Below are positions 1 through 9,169 of a DNA stretch of 64,000 nucleotides, one piece after another (the first letter of the stretch is position 1; the number at the start of each line of letters is the position of its first letter). The DNA is from Anaerolineae bacterium UTCFX2 (GTDB taxonomy: Bacteria > Chloroflexota > Anaerolineae > Anaerolineales > UBA4823): the NCBI GenBank assembly GCA_002050125.1, contig MWTA01000046.1, forward strand, positions 1 through 64,000, written 5' to 3'. The position numbers were made by a program, and so were the translations under genes. Below the pieces are notes generated by a model. It searched no databases. It saw only the letters and a program-made list of their open reading frames with translations, and was not told the origin of the DNA.

Positions 1-1649
1 CCGCGGCTTTCCGTGCGCGCCAGAGCAGAAGCGGCGGTTACCTCAGCCAGATCCAGCAGGTTTCCCAACTCCCAGATGTTCAGCAATTCAGTGTTGAAGA
101 TTTTACCCGTGTCCGGTTTGTGGATGCGTTTGAGGCGCGCTTTGAGTTCAGCGACTTTATCGAGCGCTTGCTGCATACCTGCCTGGGTGCGGAAGACGCC
201 CACATCTTCAAACATGATCGCTTTCATTTCGCTGCCGATCACATACACTTTCTCGTCACCATCGCTGTTGAGAATTTCGTCAAGCTGCTGACGGGCATAT
301 TCTGTCGGATCCGCCGGCAGCGCCTGAAAATCGGCGCCGTTGGCGTATTCGGCAGCGCGCAGCCCGGCGTGTTTGCCGAACACAATCAGGTCGAGCAGCG
401 AATTGGTCCCGAGGCGATTTGCCCCGTGGACCGAGACACACGCGCACTCGCCCGCCGCGTACAGACCCGGCATAACGGTGTTGACTTCGTCGATCACCAC
501 CTCGCCATACTTGTTGGTCGGGATGCCGCCCATTGCATAATGGGCGGTCGGCTGGACGGGCATAGGCTGCGCCACGGGATCTACGCCCAGATAGGTGCGC
601 GCAAAATCGACAATGTCCGGCAATTTCGAGAGCAGTTCCTCGCCGGTCACCACATATGGGGAACCGTCCAGGCGCTTACGACCGTCCAACGCGGCGTAGC
701 GGTTGACCGTCTCGGGTCGCATATCCAGGTAGAGATAGCGCTTGCCGTTGATGCCGCGCCCCTCCTGCATTTCCAGGTACATCGCCCGGCTGACCACATC
801 GCGCGAAGCCAGGTCTTTCACCGTCGGGGCGTAGCGCTCCATGAAGCGCTCACCCTTGTCATTGACTAAAATCCCGCCTTCGCCGCGCACTCCCTCGGTG
901 ATCAAGATGCCCATCCGATAAATGCCGGTTGGGTGGAACTGAAAGAACTCCATATCTTCCATCGGAATCCCGCGCCGCAAAAGCGCCGCAGGTCCATCGC
1001 CGGTGAACGAATAGGCGTTGGAGGTGATCTCCCAAATGCGCCCGTGCCCGCCGGTGGCAAAAATGACCGACTTGGCATGGAAGACGTGCAGCTCGCCGGT
1101 CGCCAGTTCAACCGCTGCCACACCCGCGGCTGCGCCGTTTTCGATCAGCACGTCCAGCACCTGGTATTCGTCAAAAAAATTGACGTGATTCTTGATACAT
1201 TGCTGGTAAAGCGTTTGCAGGATCATATGACCGGTGCGGTCGGCGGCATAGCAAGCTCGCCGCACGGGCTTACCGGTCACGTTGTTGGTGTGCCCGCCAA
1301 ACGGGCGCTGGGCAATCAAACCCTCTGGAGTGCGGGAAAAAGGCAGCCCCATGTGTTCGAGCTCATAAACCGCCGGAACCGCCTCATAACACATGAATTC
1401 GATCGCATCCTGATCGCCCAGGTAATCGCTGCCCTTTACGGTGTCAAAAGTGTGCCATTCGGGGTGATCTTCGCCCTCGTTGCCCAGCGCCGCGCCGACG
1501 CCCCCCTGAGCGGTGCCGGTGTGCGAGCGGGTCGGATAAAGCTTGCTCACCACCGCCGTGCTGGCTGTTCTCGAGGCATACAACGCCGCCATCAATCCCG
1601 CGCCGCCGGCGCCCACCACAATCACGTCAAATTGATGATAATTGCTCAT
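1..1649 (-). CDS. sdhA: Succinate dehydrogenase flavoprotein subunit SdhA (C-terminus beyond window edge)
   Basis: Catalytic FAD subunit of complex II, oxidising succinate to fumarate on the cytoplasmic face. About 549 codons are inside the window; the C-terminus is cut off by position 1. The N-terminus has the dinucleotide fold [12 protein letters not shown], then the [10 protein letters not shown] stretch that carries the FAD-linking histidine in this family, the catalytic-loop elements HPTG and RAC, and [12 protein letters not shown] near the far end. It starts with ATG at 1649, 28 bp after the sdhD stop, so sdhC-sdhD-sdhA form one minus-strand operon. sdhB is expected further left, outside the window. 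Identification is secure from motif content and neighbours. Confidence 0.95.
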   Translation of the reverse strand, partial: MSNYHQFDVIVVGAGGAGLMAALYASRTASTAVVSKLYPTRSHTGTAQGGVGAALGNEGEDHPEWHTFDTVKGSDYLGDQDAIEFMCYEAVPAVYELEHMGLPFSRTPEGLIAQRPFGGHTNNVTGKPVRRACYAADRTGHMILQTLYQQCIKNHVNFFDEYQVLDVLIENGAAAGVAAVELATGELHVFHAKSVIFATGGHGRIWEITSNAYSFTGDGPAALLRRGIPMEDMEFFQFHPTGIYRMGILITEGVRGEGGILVNDKGERFMERYAPTVKDLASRDVVSRAMYLEMQEGRGINGKRYLYLDMRPETVNRYAALDGRKRLDGSPYVVTGEELLSKLPDIVDFARTYLGVDPVAQPMPVQPTAHYAMGGIPTNKYGEVVIDEVNTVMPGLYAAGECACVSVHGANRLGTNSLLDLIVFGKHAGLRAAEYANGADFQALPADPTEYARQQLDEILNSDGDEKVYVIGSEMKAIMFEDVGVFRTQAGMQQALDKVAELKARLKRIHKPDTGKIFNTELLNIWELGNLLDLAEVTAASALARTESR

Positions 1650-1677
1650 TCTTTCTCTCCCAGTTTCAGGCTCAGTT

Positions 1678-2100
1678 TCAGGATGCCAGAATCACATATA
1701 TGCCAAAAATGAGCATGAAAATCCACAGCAAGAAAATGACGCCGCGCCCAAGCGCGCGCGCCCACGAATTCCTCATGTAATCTTCGACCACCACGCGCAC
1801 GCCGTTCAAGCCGTGTGTGACCGCAAAGAACAGCATCAACATTTCCATCACCTGCCACCAGGCGTTAGACCAGCCCAGGGTGACATCGGGGATGTTGGTG
1901 TCCACTACGTGGTTCGGGTTGGGGAAAAAAGTCCAGCGCGCCAGCGCGCCGATATCGACCTGCTGGCGAGCGCCCATTACGAACGCCATCACAATGCCGA
2001 TGAAAGCCAGCAAGTACATGACCAACCCGGAAATGCGCGTAAAAATCCACATCATATATTCAAAACTGAAGCCAATTTGAGGAGCGGGTCTGGAACTCAT
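1678..2100 (-). CDS. sdhD: Succinate dehydrogenase membrane anchor subunit SdhD
   Basis: A 140-residue protein with three hydrophobic segments (about 20-42, 80-100 and 115-138). Together with SdhC it anchors complex II and shapes the quinone site. RISG near residue 22 and [10 protein letters not shown] in the second helix parallel HRISG and FHALNGLRVI in the neighbouring SdhC, as is usual for the two homologous anchors. It lies between sdhC (31 bp gap) and sdhA (28 bp gap) on the same strand. Which anchor is called C and which D follows gene order and is a convention. Confidence 0.85.
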   Translation of the reverse strand: MSSRPAPQIGFSFEYMMWIFTRISGLVMYLLAFIGIVMAFVMGARQQVDIGALARWTFFPNPNHVVDTNIPDVTLGWSNAWWQVMEMLMLFFAVTHGLNGVRVVVEDYMRNSWARALGRGVIFLLWIFMLIFGIYVILAS

Positions 2101-2131
2101 CTTAGTCTCCTGTCGTTTTCGATGCCGGGCT

Positions 2132-2518
2132 CTAACCGCCCTGCAATTGGTTCAGGATCATGACCACGACCGTCATCCCGTAAGCTGGAATGAAGATCAG
2201 CCATTGCAGCCAGGTCGCCTCGCGCTGATACTTGATCAGCCGCGGCCAAAGGTCCAGGATGATGACCCGCAAACCGTTCAACGCATGGAAAAGCACGATG
2301 AAAATCATCACAAACTGGAAATAGATCGATTCGTAAACGGTATTGATCGCAGTGGCAAAGTCGCTGCCAAGCTGCTGCATGAAGAACGAGGAAATCACGT
2401 GCAGCCCCACAAACAACACGATTGCCAGACCGCTGATCCGGTGAAGCGCCCAGGAAATCATCGGTCCTCCACCCCGGTACTTGATGCCTTTCAGACCGAC
2501 ATTTCTTTTTAGAGCCAT
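2132..2518 (-). CDS. sdhC: Succinate dehydrogenase cytochrome b subunit SdhC
   Basis: A 128-residue three-helix anchor of complex II. HRISGLAIVLFVGLH contains His residues suited to haem b ligation, and FHALNGLRVI lies in the next helix. I chose the ATG at 2518 because GAGGAGA sits 5-11 nt upstream of it and the protein then begins in typical fashion (MALKRNVGLKG). A longer in-frame reading to 2671 adds 51 residues of non-conserved sequence and has no such ribosome site. First gene of the sdhCDA operon, divergent from the Rieske operon across a 286 bp spacer. Confidence 0.88.
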   Translation of the reverse strand: MALKRNVGLKGIKYRGGGPMISWALHRISGLAIVLFVGLHVISSFFMQQLGSDFATAINTVYESIYFQFVMIFIVLFHALNGLRVIILDLWPRLIKYQREATWLQWLIFIPAYGMTVVVMILNQLQGG

Positions 2519-2694
2519 GTGCGTCTCCTCTTCAAGTTCAAGTATGGTCTTATGTGGGTTTTTCAGCAGTAAACTATTAGAATGATTATGCTTTTTAAGA
2601 CATTGTTCCTGGCAATACAATGAAGAAATTCTACCACGCTTCTCCATTTGCTGAAATTGCAGCCTAAACATAACCCGAAGCTGCGCCTTTACGC

Positions 2695-2723
2695 TTGAAA
2701 TTCACCCCTAACCCAGGTAAAAT
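2695..2723 (+). promoter_or_regulatory. Sigma-70-type promoter of the Rieske-cytochrome b operon
   Basis: TTGAAA (2695-2700), a 17 bp spacer and TAAAAT (2718-2723). The predicted start site is near 2730, about 75 nt ahead of the Rieske start codon. Spacing and hexamers are close to consensus. The rest of the 2519-2804 divergent spacer holds no gene that I can see; a sdhC promoter must lie there but I could not fix it with confidence. Confidence 0.55.
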
Positions 2724-2728
2724 TCACA

Positions 2729-2742
2729 GTTGTAAATACAAC
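2729..2742. promoter_or_regulatory. Palindrome at the predicted start site (candidate operator)
   Basis: Perfect inverted repeat GTTGTA-AA-TACAAC. It coincides with the predicted +1 of the promoter at 2695-2723, the place where a repressor would block transcription. The binding protein is unknown and no regulator gene adjoins. Confidence 0.4.
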
Positions 2743-2804
2743 CAGGAAAATGTTCCAGAAATAACCTGTAAACAAACGGATATTTATCGAATAAGGAGGA
2801 CTGG

Positions 2805-3290
2805 ATGGCAAAATCCCCCCATATGTCGCGGAACGACTTTGTTAAAGGTGTGGTGGGAATTATAGGAACAATCATGGGGATCGTTATCGGTCTGCCAGCA
2901 ATTGGGTATATCCTCTCCCCAGCTCTGAAGACCCAAACCTCTGACGCGTGGATTCCTCTGGGACCGCTCGAAAACTACCCGGTTGGCACTCCGACCCCTT
3001 TCAGTTTTACCCGCTCGAAAGTCGCCGGATGGCAGAAGACCACCAACAGCTATGGCGTCTACGTGCTGCGCAAAACGGAAGCTGATACCACCGTCTTCTC
3101 CAATATTTGCACCCATCTAAGCTGCCGGGTGATCTGGCACGAAGACATTGCTCAGTATGTTTGCCCCTGTCACGATGGACATTTCGCCAAAACCGGCGCG
3201 ATCGTCAGTGGTCCACAACCGCGCCCGCTCGACACCTACGAGAACAAAGTGGAAGATGGCAACCTGTTCATCCACTTCGTAGAAGGATAA
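2805..3290 (+). CDS. Rieske iron-sulfur protein of a cytochrome bc-type complex
   Basis: A 161-residue Rieske [2Fe-2S] protein that takes electrons from quinol and hands them to cytochrome c. One N-terminal membrane anchor (about 14-38) is followed by the Rieske domain with C102-T-H104-x2-C107 and C120-P-C122-H123, which supply the two Cys and two His cluster ligands and the stabilising disulfide. The N-terminus SRNDFVKG recalls a Tat signal but has only one Arg at the key position. AAGGAGGA lies just upstream of the ATG. It is the first gene of the operon, 5 bp before cytochrome b; naming as petC or qcrA would depend on the complex class. Confidence 0.93.
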   Translation: MAKSPHMSRNDFVKGVVGIIGTIMGIVIGLPAIGYILSPALKTQTSDAWIPLGPLENYPVGTPTPFSFTRSKVAGWQKTTNSYGVYVLRKTEADTTVFSNICTHLSCRVIWHEDIAQYVCPCHDGHFAKTGAIVSGPQPRPLDTYENKVEDGNLFIHFVEG

Positions 3291-3295
3291 GCCCG

Positions 3296-3952
3296 ATGAA
3301 TAAAGCGTTTGCCTGGCTCGACGAAAGACTTGGTTTGACGACCATTTACAATGTGGTGCTCGACCGCAAAGTGCCCAAAGTAAACTGGTGGTTCACATTG
3401 GGCAGCGCCAGCGCCATCCTGTTTGCGCTGCAAGGGGTGACCGGCATGTTCCTGGCGATTTATTACGTTCCTTCTCCGGAAAGCGCCTACGACAGTGTGA
3501 ACTTTATAATGAATGGAGTCTCCTTTGGCTGGTTGATCCGGGGCATCCATCACTGGGGCGCCTCGCTGATGGTCATCGTGGTTTTCATGCACATGCTGCG
3601 CACCTTCTACTACGGCGCTTATAAATACCCGCGCGAGTTCACCTGGATCACCGGGGTAGTTTTGCTGCTCTGCACGTTGGGGATGGGCTTCACCGGTTAT
3701 CTGCTGCCCTGGAACCAGCGAGCGTACTGGGCAACCACGGTCGGCACTGAAATCCCCGGCACCTTTCCATTCATCGGTCCTTTCATAACGAGTGTGCTGC
3801 GCGGCGGCGCAGACCTGAGCGGGCTGACGCTCACGCGTTTCTTCGCCATCCATATCTGGTTCCTGCCCGCGCTAATCGCCGCGCTGATCGGTGTGCACAT
3901 CTATATGGTCATCAAGCTGGGCATCTCCAGCATCCCCAGCCAAGAAGATTGA
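3296..3952 (+). CDS. Cytochrome b N-terminal half (b6-type)
   Basis: A 218-residue, four-helix cytochrome b6-like subunit carrying both b haems of the quinol-oxidising complex. Likely haem ligands are H85/H99 (13 residues between) and H186/H201 (14 residues between); the 14-residue gap is the b6/Bacillus pattern, unlike the 13 of mitochondrial cytochrome b. TGYLLPWNQRAYWATTV is the quinol-site region. GAAGGA lies upstream of ATG 3296; a longer in-frame start inside the Rieske gene is unlikely. The C-terminal helices are encoded separately in the next gene, as in b6f complexes. Confidence 0.93.
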   Translation: MNKAFAWLDERLGLTTIYNVVLDRKVPKVNWWFTLGSASAILFALQGVTGMFLAIYYVPSPESAYDSVNFIMNGVSFGWLIRGIHHWGASLMVIVVFMHMLRTFYYGAYKYPREFTWITGVVLLLCTLGMGFTGYLLPWNQRAYWATTVGTEIPGTFPFIGPFITSVLRGGADLSGLTLTRFFAIHIWFLPALIAALIGVHIYMVIKLGISSIPSQED

Positions 3953-3968
3953 GCAGAGGAGCACGACC

Positions 3969-5198
3969 TTGAACGACGAGCAAAAACAACGCTATCTCGA
4001 AAAGTATCAACAAGCCAAGCAAAAGGGCGTGAAATTCTTCCCCGACATCATCTATAAAGACTTGCTGATGTCGTTTGCTTTGTTTATTATTCTGGTAATG
4101 CTGGCGACCTTTGTCGGCGTGGCGAACGAGCCCAAGGCAGACCCCAGCGACAGCAGCTACATCCCCCGCCCAGAGTGGTATTTTCTGTTCCTCTTCGAAA
4201 TGCTGAAATTCTTCCCGGGCAAAATCGAATGGCTCGGCACGGTTGTGCTCCCCACGTTGGCGATCCTGGCGCTGTTTTTGCTGCCCTTCCTGGATCGCAG
4301 CCCGGCGCGCCACCCGAGCAAGCGCTGGCGCACCATCAGCGTTATGGGGGTAGTCGTGCTGGCAATGATTGGCTTGACCATCCGGGCGGTCATCACCACC
4401 CCGCCCCAGGCAGAAGCCGAGAGCCTGGCAGCCAGTTTGGGCGAGAGCATTCTGGTCGGTCAGGACTTGTACTCCGTCAACTGTGTGGAATGTCACGGAC
4501 CGGATGGCGAAGGCGGCGAGATCCAGGGCGTAGAGGGGTTGGAAGGTTATCTGATGAAACCTATCAACTCTCAAGATGAGATGTACACCCGCTCGGACGA
4601 AACGCTTTTTGACATCATCAACTACGGTCAGCCCGGTCAGGGCATGCAGCCGTTTGGGAAAGCCTACGGGGGCGAGCTTTCCGTGAGCGAGATCGAAACG
4701 ATCGTCAATTTCATGCGCTATACCTGGGACGACCGGGCTGAGATCCCGGAAGAAGTGAGCCAGGCTTCTGCCGTACCGGCGCTGGGGGAGAACGAGGTGC
4801 CCTCTTACGATGTGTACATCGCGCCGCTGGTCAAGCGCAATTGTGTTTCCTGCCACCGCCCAGGCAAGAAGAACAACAATTACTTGATGGAAACCTTTGA
4901 CGAGATCATGAACTCCGGCGATCACGCTCCCAATGTGATCCCCGGCGACCTGAACAGCAACCTGATCCGCATGCTCAACCGCGAAGAGATTGACGCTGGC
5001 GGACCAATGCCACCCACCAAAGCGCTCAAGCCGGAGATAATCGAGATCTTCACCCGCTGGGTGCTTGGCGGCGCCCCTCAGACCGCAGAGGAAGCCGCGG
5101 CTGCCAGCGGACCTATAACAACCACGCTGACCGCCCCGACTACGCCGCTCACCGTGACGCTTACCGCGCCCGAGGTCACTGCCTCTCCCTCCCCTTGA
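3969..5198 (+). CDS. Subunit-IV-like cytochrome b C-terminal domain fused to diheme cytochrome c
   Basis: A 409-residue fusion. Residues 30-145 hold three membrane segments of cytochrome b subunit IV, with the quinol-site PEWY at 68-71. After residue 150 come two class-I-like cytochrome c domains, with haem sites CVECH (172-176, likely Met ligand M226 in GQGMQPF) and CVSCH (292-296, likely M347 in GGPMPP). The tail from 378 is Thr/Pro-rich and low in complexity. The start is TTG 3969 with GAGGAG a few bases upstream; a longer reading runs into the cytochrome b gene. The fusion would pass electrons from the Rieske/b core to a periplasmic acceptor without a separate cytochrome c1 or f. Confidence 0.92.
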   Translation: MNDEQKQRYLEKYQQAKQKGVKFFPDIIYKDLLMSFALFIILVMLATFVGVANEPKADPSDSSYIPRPEWYFLFLFEMLKFFPGKIEWLGTVVLPTLAILALFLLPFLDRSPARHPSKRWRTISVMGVVVLAMIGLTIRAVITTPPQAEAESLAASLGESILVGQDLYSVNCVECHGPDGEGGEIQGVEGLEGYLMKPINSQDEMYTRSDETLFDIINYGQPGQGMQPFGKAYGGELSVSEIETIVNFMRYTWDDRAEIPEEVSQASAVPALGENEVPSYDVYIAPLVKRNCVSCHRPGKKNNNYLMETFDEIMNSGDHAPNVIPGDLNSNLIRMLNREEIDAGGPMPPTKALKPEIIEIFTRWVLGGAPQTAEEAAAASGPITTTLTAPTTPLTVTLTAPEVTASPSP

Positions 5199-5230
5199 GG
5201 CTGCGTCCGGTCAGACAAAATAAATAGAAG

Positions 5231-5260
5231 ACGGGGCTGTCATCCTGCTGACAGCCCCGT
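5231..5260. terminator. Perfect hairpin terminator between convergent operons
   Basis: A perfect 12 bp stem (5231-5242 with 5249-5260, starting ACGGGGCTGTCA) and a 6 nt loop. It lies 33 bp after the cytochrome fusion stop and 26 bp before the end of the convergent membrane-protein gene, so it can serve both. No long T tract follows on either side. Confidence 0.7.
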
Positions 5261-5285
5261 TTGCACAGCAGGTGGATAGTCTCTT

Positions 5286-7280
5286 TCAGGGAGTCTCTAA
5301 TCCTGCTGGGCAGTTCTTGGGGGTGTCGCGCGGCGTGAGCAACTGCACGCTGTCATTTGTAAAGGTGCGGATGGGCTTGTAATAACACAGCAGCGGCGCG
5401 ACCACCCATTTCTGCCAGGCATCGTTTTCCTCCCCCCACCTAAATTCCGATCCTTTCTCGATCAAGAAAAGCGGCGGCGCCACAATCAGCGCAAACCGTT
5501 TGTTGCGCAGGTCCTCATAAAAGTCGGCAAAATAGCGCGCATTATCTGCCATTGCCTGATCCATCACATATTTCTTCTCATACTCCGCAACCAGGGGCAT
5601 GTCCTGGATGTATCCAAATGTGAGCAACTGACGCTGGTCCATGAACAGCACCTCTCCAGCTTGCGCTGCCCGTTCAACCTGCTTTCTGATGACTTTGAGA
5701 GTCTCGGCGGTTTCAGCGCGCGGCGGCAGATCCAGCCCAACGCCTACCCAGAGCGCATTCCAGGCGGGGATGAGCAACGCCAGCGCTAATGCGGAACGCG
5801 GCAGCCAGCCCAGCCCCTCTGTTTTTAAGCCCCCCAGATCGCGCAGCAGAATTGCAGCCAAAAACGCCAGCGAAATGAGGAACATATCCAGATTGTGCAA
5901 GTTATTGCCGCCGCCGATCTTCACGCTCATTACCAGCCCCGCCCCGAGAAGAGCCAGGCTGGGCAGGCTGAACGCCAAAATCTGCACCCAGTTGAGCTTC
6001 CAGCGCCCGCTGGCTTGCGCCCAGATTAAAAGCACGACAAGCGGAAGCACGGCAATCGCCAGCGATAACAGCAGCCCCAAAGAAGAAGTGGAGTTTGGGA
6101 ACAGCCGGTACCAGAGCAGCGGCTGGGAAAGCGAGGTCCCCTGCGCGATTTTCGCCGGTCGAAAAAGTTTGGGGTTTGCCAACGCGCCTCCGGCTAAACC
6201 AGCCAGCGCCGCCACCGCAACTGGGATCAGGCGTTTGGCGGCGGCAAGCCATCCCTCACCCTTTTTCAGTCGAAAATCCGCCAGCATCAGAAAACCCGCC
6301 CAGGTTGCGCTGGCTGGCAGCCAGGTCCAGCGGCTCAGGCTGGCGTAGTACCCAGCCAAGGCAGCGCCAAAAGCCGAGAGCAGCCACCGGCTCAGGCTGA
6401 CCGTCATGATCAGAAGAATGGCGCTTAGGATCAGCGGGGTATAGATCGGTCCTTGAGCCAAAAACAGAAAGAACCACATGCCAAACAACCAGCGCTCCCG
6501 CCCGCCGATCCGGCTCCAGCGCGCCAGCAGATAACCCAGGAGGAGGTGCGGCGCGGTCGATAGAAACGCATTCCAAAGCCGGTGAGCCCAAATCGGCAAA
6601 TCCCTCACCAGGAACGCCAGCCCCCAGAGCAGCGACCGACCTACCGAATCATAGGTACCGTCAGGCTGTCCAACAAACTGATAACGCCCGCTCCCAAACG
6701 GGATCGAATAGTCGTACAGCCGGTTGCCTTCCGACCAGGAGAGCGAAAAGGGGTAGGCGGTAACCAGAGTCAAGAAGGACCCGAAAACATAGCCGGTCGC
6801 GGTCAACAGAACCCCAAATGCGAAGTCGGCGCCGGTGAGCGGCTGGGTTGGGCTGCGACCGGCAAACAAGCCAGCCAGAAATCCCGCCAGCAGCAGCGCG
6901 CCCAGGCGGATGTAACCGGCTGGGAGCAGCTGCCCGAGCGGGGTGAACAACAAGATCAAGCCCGGTAACAGCGCCAGGAGGAACGCCAGCAGCCACCTGA
7001 ACGCTCCCAGGCGCTCGCGCAGCCGAATCAACCACCCGCCGGCAATTCTTACTCGTTCAGGCGCCCAGATCTGCGCCAGCAAACCGAGCGCTGCCAGCAG
7101 AAAAATCAAACTGCCCACGGCGGCAGTCAGTCTGAGCAGCGTAATCCCAAAACCGGCTTTGAGCCCGTTGCCCAACAAAGATTGATAAATATCCAGACTG
7201 AGGAACACCCAAACTGCCAGCAGTCCCAGGCTGATCAAGATTCGAAAAACGTTGGCATTGCTCGGGTTTTGTTTCTTCAT
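5286..7280 (-). CDS. Large polytopic membrane protein, GT-C/GT39-like, paralogue of 49874-51805
   Basis: 664 residues with about 12 predicted membrane segments and a soluble C-terminal part. I do not recognise a named family, but the layout resembles GT-C-fold lipid-linked-sugar transferases. It clearly shares ancestry with the protein at 49874-51805: both have VVSVKIGGG(N/S)N(L/I)HN(L/M)D, and both end with a YE-(12-14)-YF/YL...LRN(K/Q)RF-x-LIV block and PLLCYYKP(I/L)(K/R)T. Its start overlaps the stop of the upstream gene by 4 nt (ATGA), so the two are translationally coupled. A role in surface glycan assembly is inferred from the paralogue's location. Confidence 0.75.
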   Translation of the reverse strand: MKKQNPSNANVFRILISLGLLAVWVFLSLDIYQSLLGNGLKAGFGITLLRLTAAVGSLIFLLAALGLLAQIWAPERVRIAGGWLIRLRERLGAFRWLLAFLLALLPGLILLFTPLGQLLPAGYIRLGALLLAGFLAGLFAGRSPTQPLTGADFAFGVLLTATGYVFGSFLTLVTAYPFSLSWSEGNRLYDYSIPFGSGRYQFVGQPDGTYDSVGRSLLWGLAFLVRDLPIWAHRLWNAFLSTAPHLLLGYLLARWSRIGGRERWLFGMWFFLFLAQGPIYTPLILSAILLIMTVSLSRWLLSAFGAALAGYYASLSRWTWLPASATWAGFLMLADFRLKKGEGWLAAAKRLIPVAVAALAGLAGGALANPKLFRPAKIAQGTSLSQPLLWYRLFPNSTSSLGLLLSLAIAVLPLVVLLIWAQASGRWKLNWVQILAFSLPSLALLGAGLVMSVKIGGGNNLHNLDMFLISLAFLAAILLRDLGGLKTEGLGWLPRSALALALLIPAWNALWVGVGLDLPPRAETAETLKVIRKQVERAAQAGEVLFMDQRQLLTFGYIQDMPLVAEYEKKYVMDQAMADNARYFADFYEDLRNKRFALIVAPPLFLIEKGSEFRWGEENDAWQKWVVAPLLCYYKPIRTFTNDSVQLLTPRDTPKNCPAGLETP

Positions 7281-9154
7281 TGCAATCTCAGAAATATGCG
7301 GATGCGCGAATCCCCGCGGCAGGTCACTGTGGGCGGCGTCAGCGGGAGTTGGATCGTCGTTGCCCCAAGCGCGTCGCGGTATTTTTGGCTGTAGATCCGG
7401 TCTTCGATCAACACGACGTCAGCTTCCTGCAGCCATTGCTGATCCAGTGCGCGATTCCAACGTCCTTCGCGCAGCAACAGCTCCGGATCGCCGTCCAGGT
7501 AAAACGAATAGCCATCGTTAATTTGGGGCGGATAGATGCGGATGTCCGGGACGTACAGCAGCGGCGCCGCTGAGAGCCCACCGCGCCAGTACACCAGCGA
7601 ACCCGGCGGGATGTTTTCCCTCAAGTATTCGCCCAGGATGCGGTTGGACGCGATGACATCGCCGGCGCAGTCGTACGTCGTATAACCGCCGCCCAGCAGG
7701 ATGGTCGGAGAAAGCAGCATCCCCAAAATCAACGTGATCACCAGCGCAAAGTAACCGGCTGAGAGCCGTTGAGTTGGAGCGCCGTTCGCCGCCGCGCGCC
7801 GCCGCAGACGCCCAAAAACGTATCCTGCAGCTAGCAGGAGAAGACCCAGCCCAAGCCCCGCCAGGGCAGGCACCAGCTTGCGCAAGAGCTGGACATCCAG
7901 CCCAAATTTGTTCACGATCAGCGCGCCGATCGAAGCGGAACCGGTCTCGCCAAACTTGCCCAATAAGACGCGCGGAACCTGGACTTCCAACAGCCAGTTG
8001 CCGGTTTCTTCGAATGTGCTGTAGCCAATGCCGGCGGTCAAGATCAACAGAACCGCGGCAATCAGCATTTGCCGCCAGAGCGGCAGTGTTTTGGACCAGG
8101 TTGGGGCGGATACGATCAACAGCAGCAGCCCCAAAACCGAGAAAAACGCCAGGTAACCCGCAAAACAAAACGGACAGTAGTCCTTGACCAGCGCAGCCCA
8201 CATGTGCGTCAGCAGCAATACCAGGTAAAGGACCGAGAGGAACACCGCAACCTTGAAGTCGCTGGCGCTCCGCCAGTCGCGCCTGGGGGGCCAGAGCAGC
8301 CAGACGCAGAACACCCCCACCGCGGCGACGAATTGGAACCGCAGCCCCTGGAAAAAACTCAACACCTGACTCGCCAGGTCGGTCTGCGGCTTCCAGACCG
8401 GGGTGGCATGTAACCCAAGCCGCCAGCGGTTCAGAAAAGGCGAGATCGCCTTCGGTATCTTGATATACAGCCGCATGATGTCCGGCCAGTAGATGGCATG
8501 TCCGATAAACAGGGTCAAGCCGCCCACCAGGAGCGCCAGCATGCCCGCTTTTCGTCCGTGCTGCCAGAATATATAAACAACCAGAAAAGGGAAAAAAGGC
8601 AGCATGTTAAAGCGGGTCAAGCCCATCAGGGCTGCGATCCAGGCGCCCAGCCCAATCTGCCAGAGCGGGCGCTTCTCTCCCAACACAAACACCAGCGCCC
8701 AAACCAACATGCAAGCGATCAGCCCCTGCGATACCGCCGTGCTGTAGGGCTTGAGCAGCCCGGGGTTCAAAGCCATCACCCACACCGCGCCGGCAGCCCA
8801 CCAGGCGCCGCCAAGCCGCCGCGCCAGGATCCAAATGCCAAGCAGTTGGAACAACGTCAGCGCGACTGCAAAGTAGCGCGCCGCGGCTAAACCCGGACCG
8901 AACCATTGCTGGATCGCCCCCGGGATCAAGAAAGCCAGCGGCATGTGGTTCGTCCAGGGACCATAAGCCTGAAAAGGCTGGTACTGACCGCTTACGAACA
9001 GATAGCCTTTGAGTAAGTAAGCCCCCTCATCCAGGACGGAAACCTGGGTGTGGGCATACATCCATAACTGCCAGGCGCAAACCGCCGCGCCCAGCAGCGC
9101 TGCCACGCCAGCCAGCCAGCGAATCGAAGCGATCCGGGCGAGTCGATCCCTCAA
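7277..9154 (-). CDS. Polytopic membrane glycosyltransferase-like protein (GT39/ArnT-type)
   Basis: 625 residues with roughly 12 membrane helices. The first loop has VLDEGAYLLKG (D42-E43), the position where GT39/PMT-type enzymes carry catalytic acidic residues, followed by an aromatic YGPW stretch. Such enzymes move a sugar from a polyprenyl-phosphate donor to an acceptor outside the membrane. The start is TTG 9154 with AGAAGGA about 12 nt upstream, 15 bp after the icd stop. It shares its operon with icd and the downstream membrane protein. The substrate cannot be read from sequence. Confidence 0.7.
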   Translation of the reverse strand: MRDRLARIASIRWLAGVAALLGAAVCAWQLWMYAHTQVSVLDEGAYLLKGYLFVSGQYQPFQAYGPWTNHMPLAFLIPGAIQQWFGPGLAAARYFAVALTLFQLLGIWILARRLGGAWWAAGAVWVMALNPGLLKPYSTAVSQGLIACMLVWALVFVLGEKRPLWQIGLGAWIAALMGLTRFNMLPFFPFLVVYIFWQHGRKAGMLALLVGGLTLFIGHAIYWPDIMRLYIKIPKAISPFLNRWRLGLHATPVWKPQTDLASQVLSFFQGLRFQFVAAVGVFCVWLLWPPRRDWRSASDFKVAVFLSVLYLVLLLTHMWAALVKDYCPFCFAGYLAFFSVLGLLLLIVSAPTWSKTLPLWRQMLIAAVLLILTAGIGYSTFEETGNWLLEVQVPRVLLGKFGETGSASIGALIVNKFGLDVQLLRKLVPALAGLGLGLLLLAAGYVFGRLRRRAAANGAPTQRLSAGYFALVITLILGMLLSPTILLGGGYTTYDCAGDVIASNRILGEYLRENIPPGSLVYWRGGLSAAPLLYVPDIRIYPPQINDGYSFYLDGDPELLLREGRWNRALDQQWLQEADVVLIEDRIYSQKYRDALGATTIQLPLTPPTVTCRGDSRIRIFLRLQ

Positions 9155-9169
9155 ATGCGCGTGGTCCTT

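Noticed and set aside
120-869. 249-codon plus-strand frame at the left edge
   Set aside because: Antisense of sdhA, whose minus-strand reading has all flavoprotein motifs.
2519-2671. N-terminal extension of SdhC
   Set aside because: Adds residues without conservation, and the ATG at 2518 has a much better ribosome site.
3912-4925. 337-codon minus-strand frame
   Set aside because: Antisense of the cytochrome b-c fusion; composition-driven open frame.
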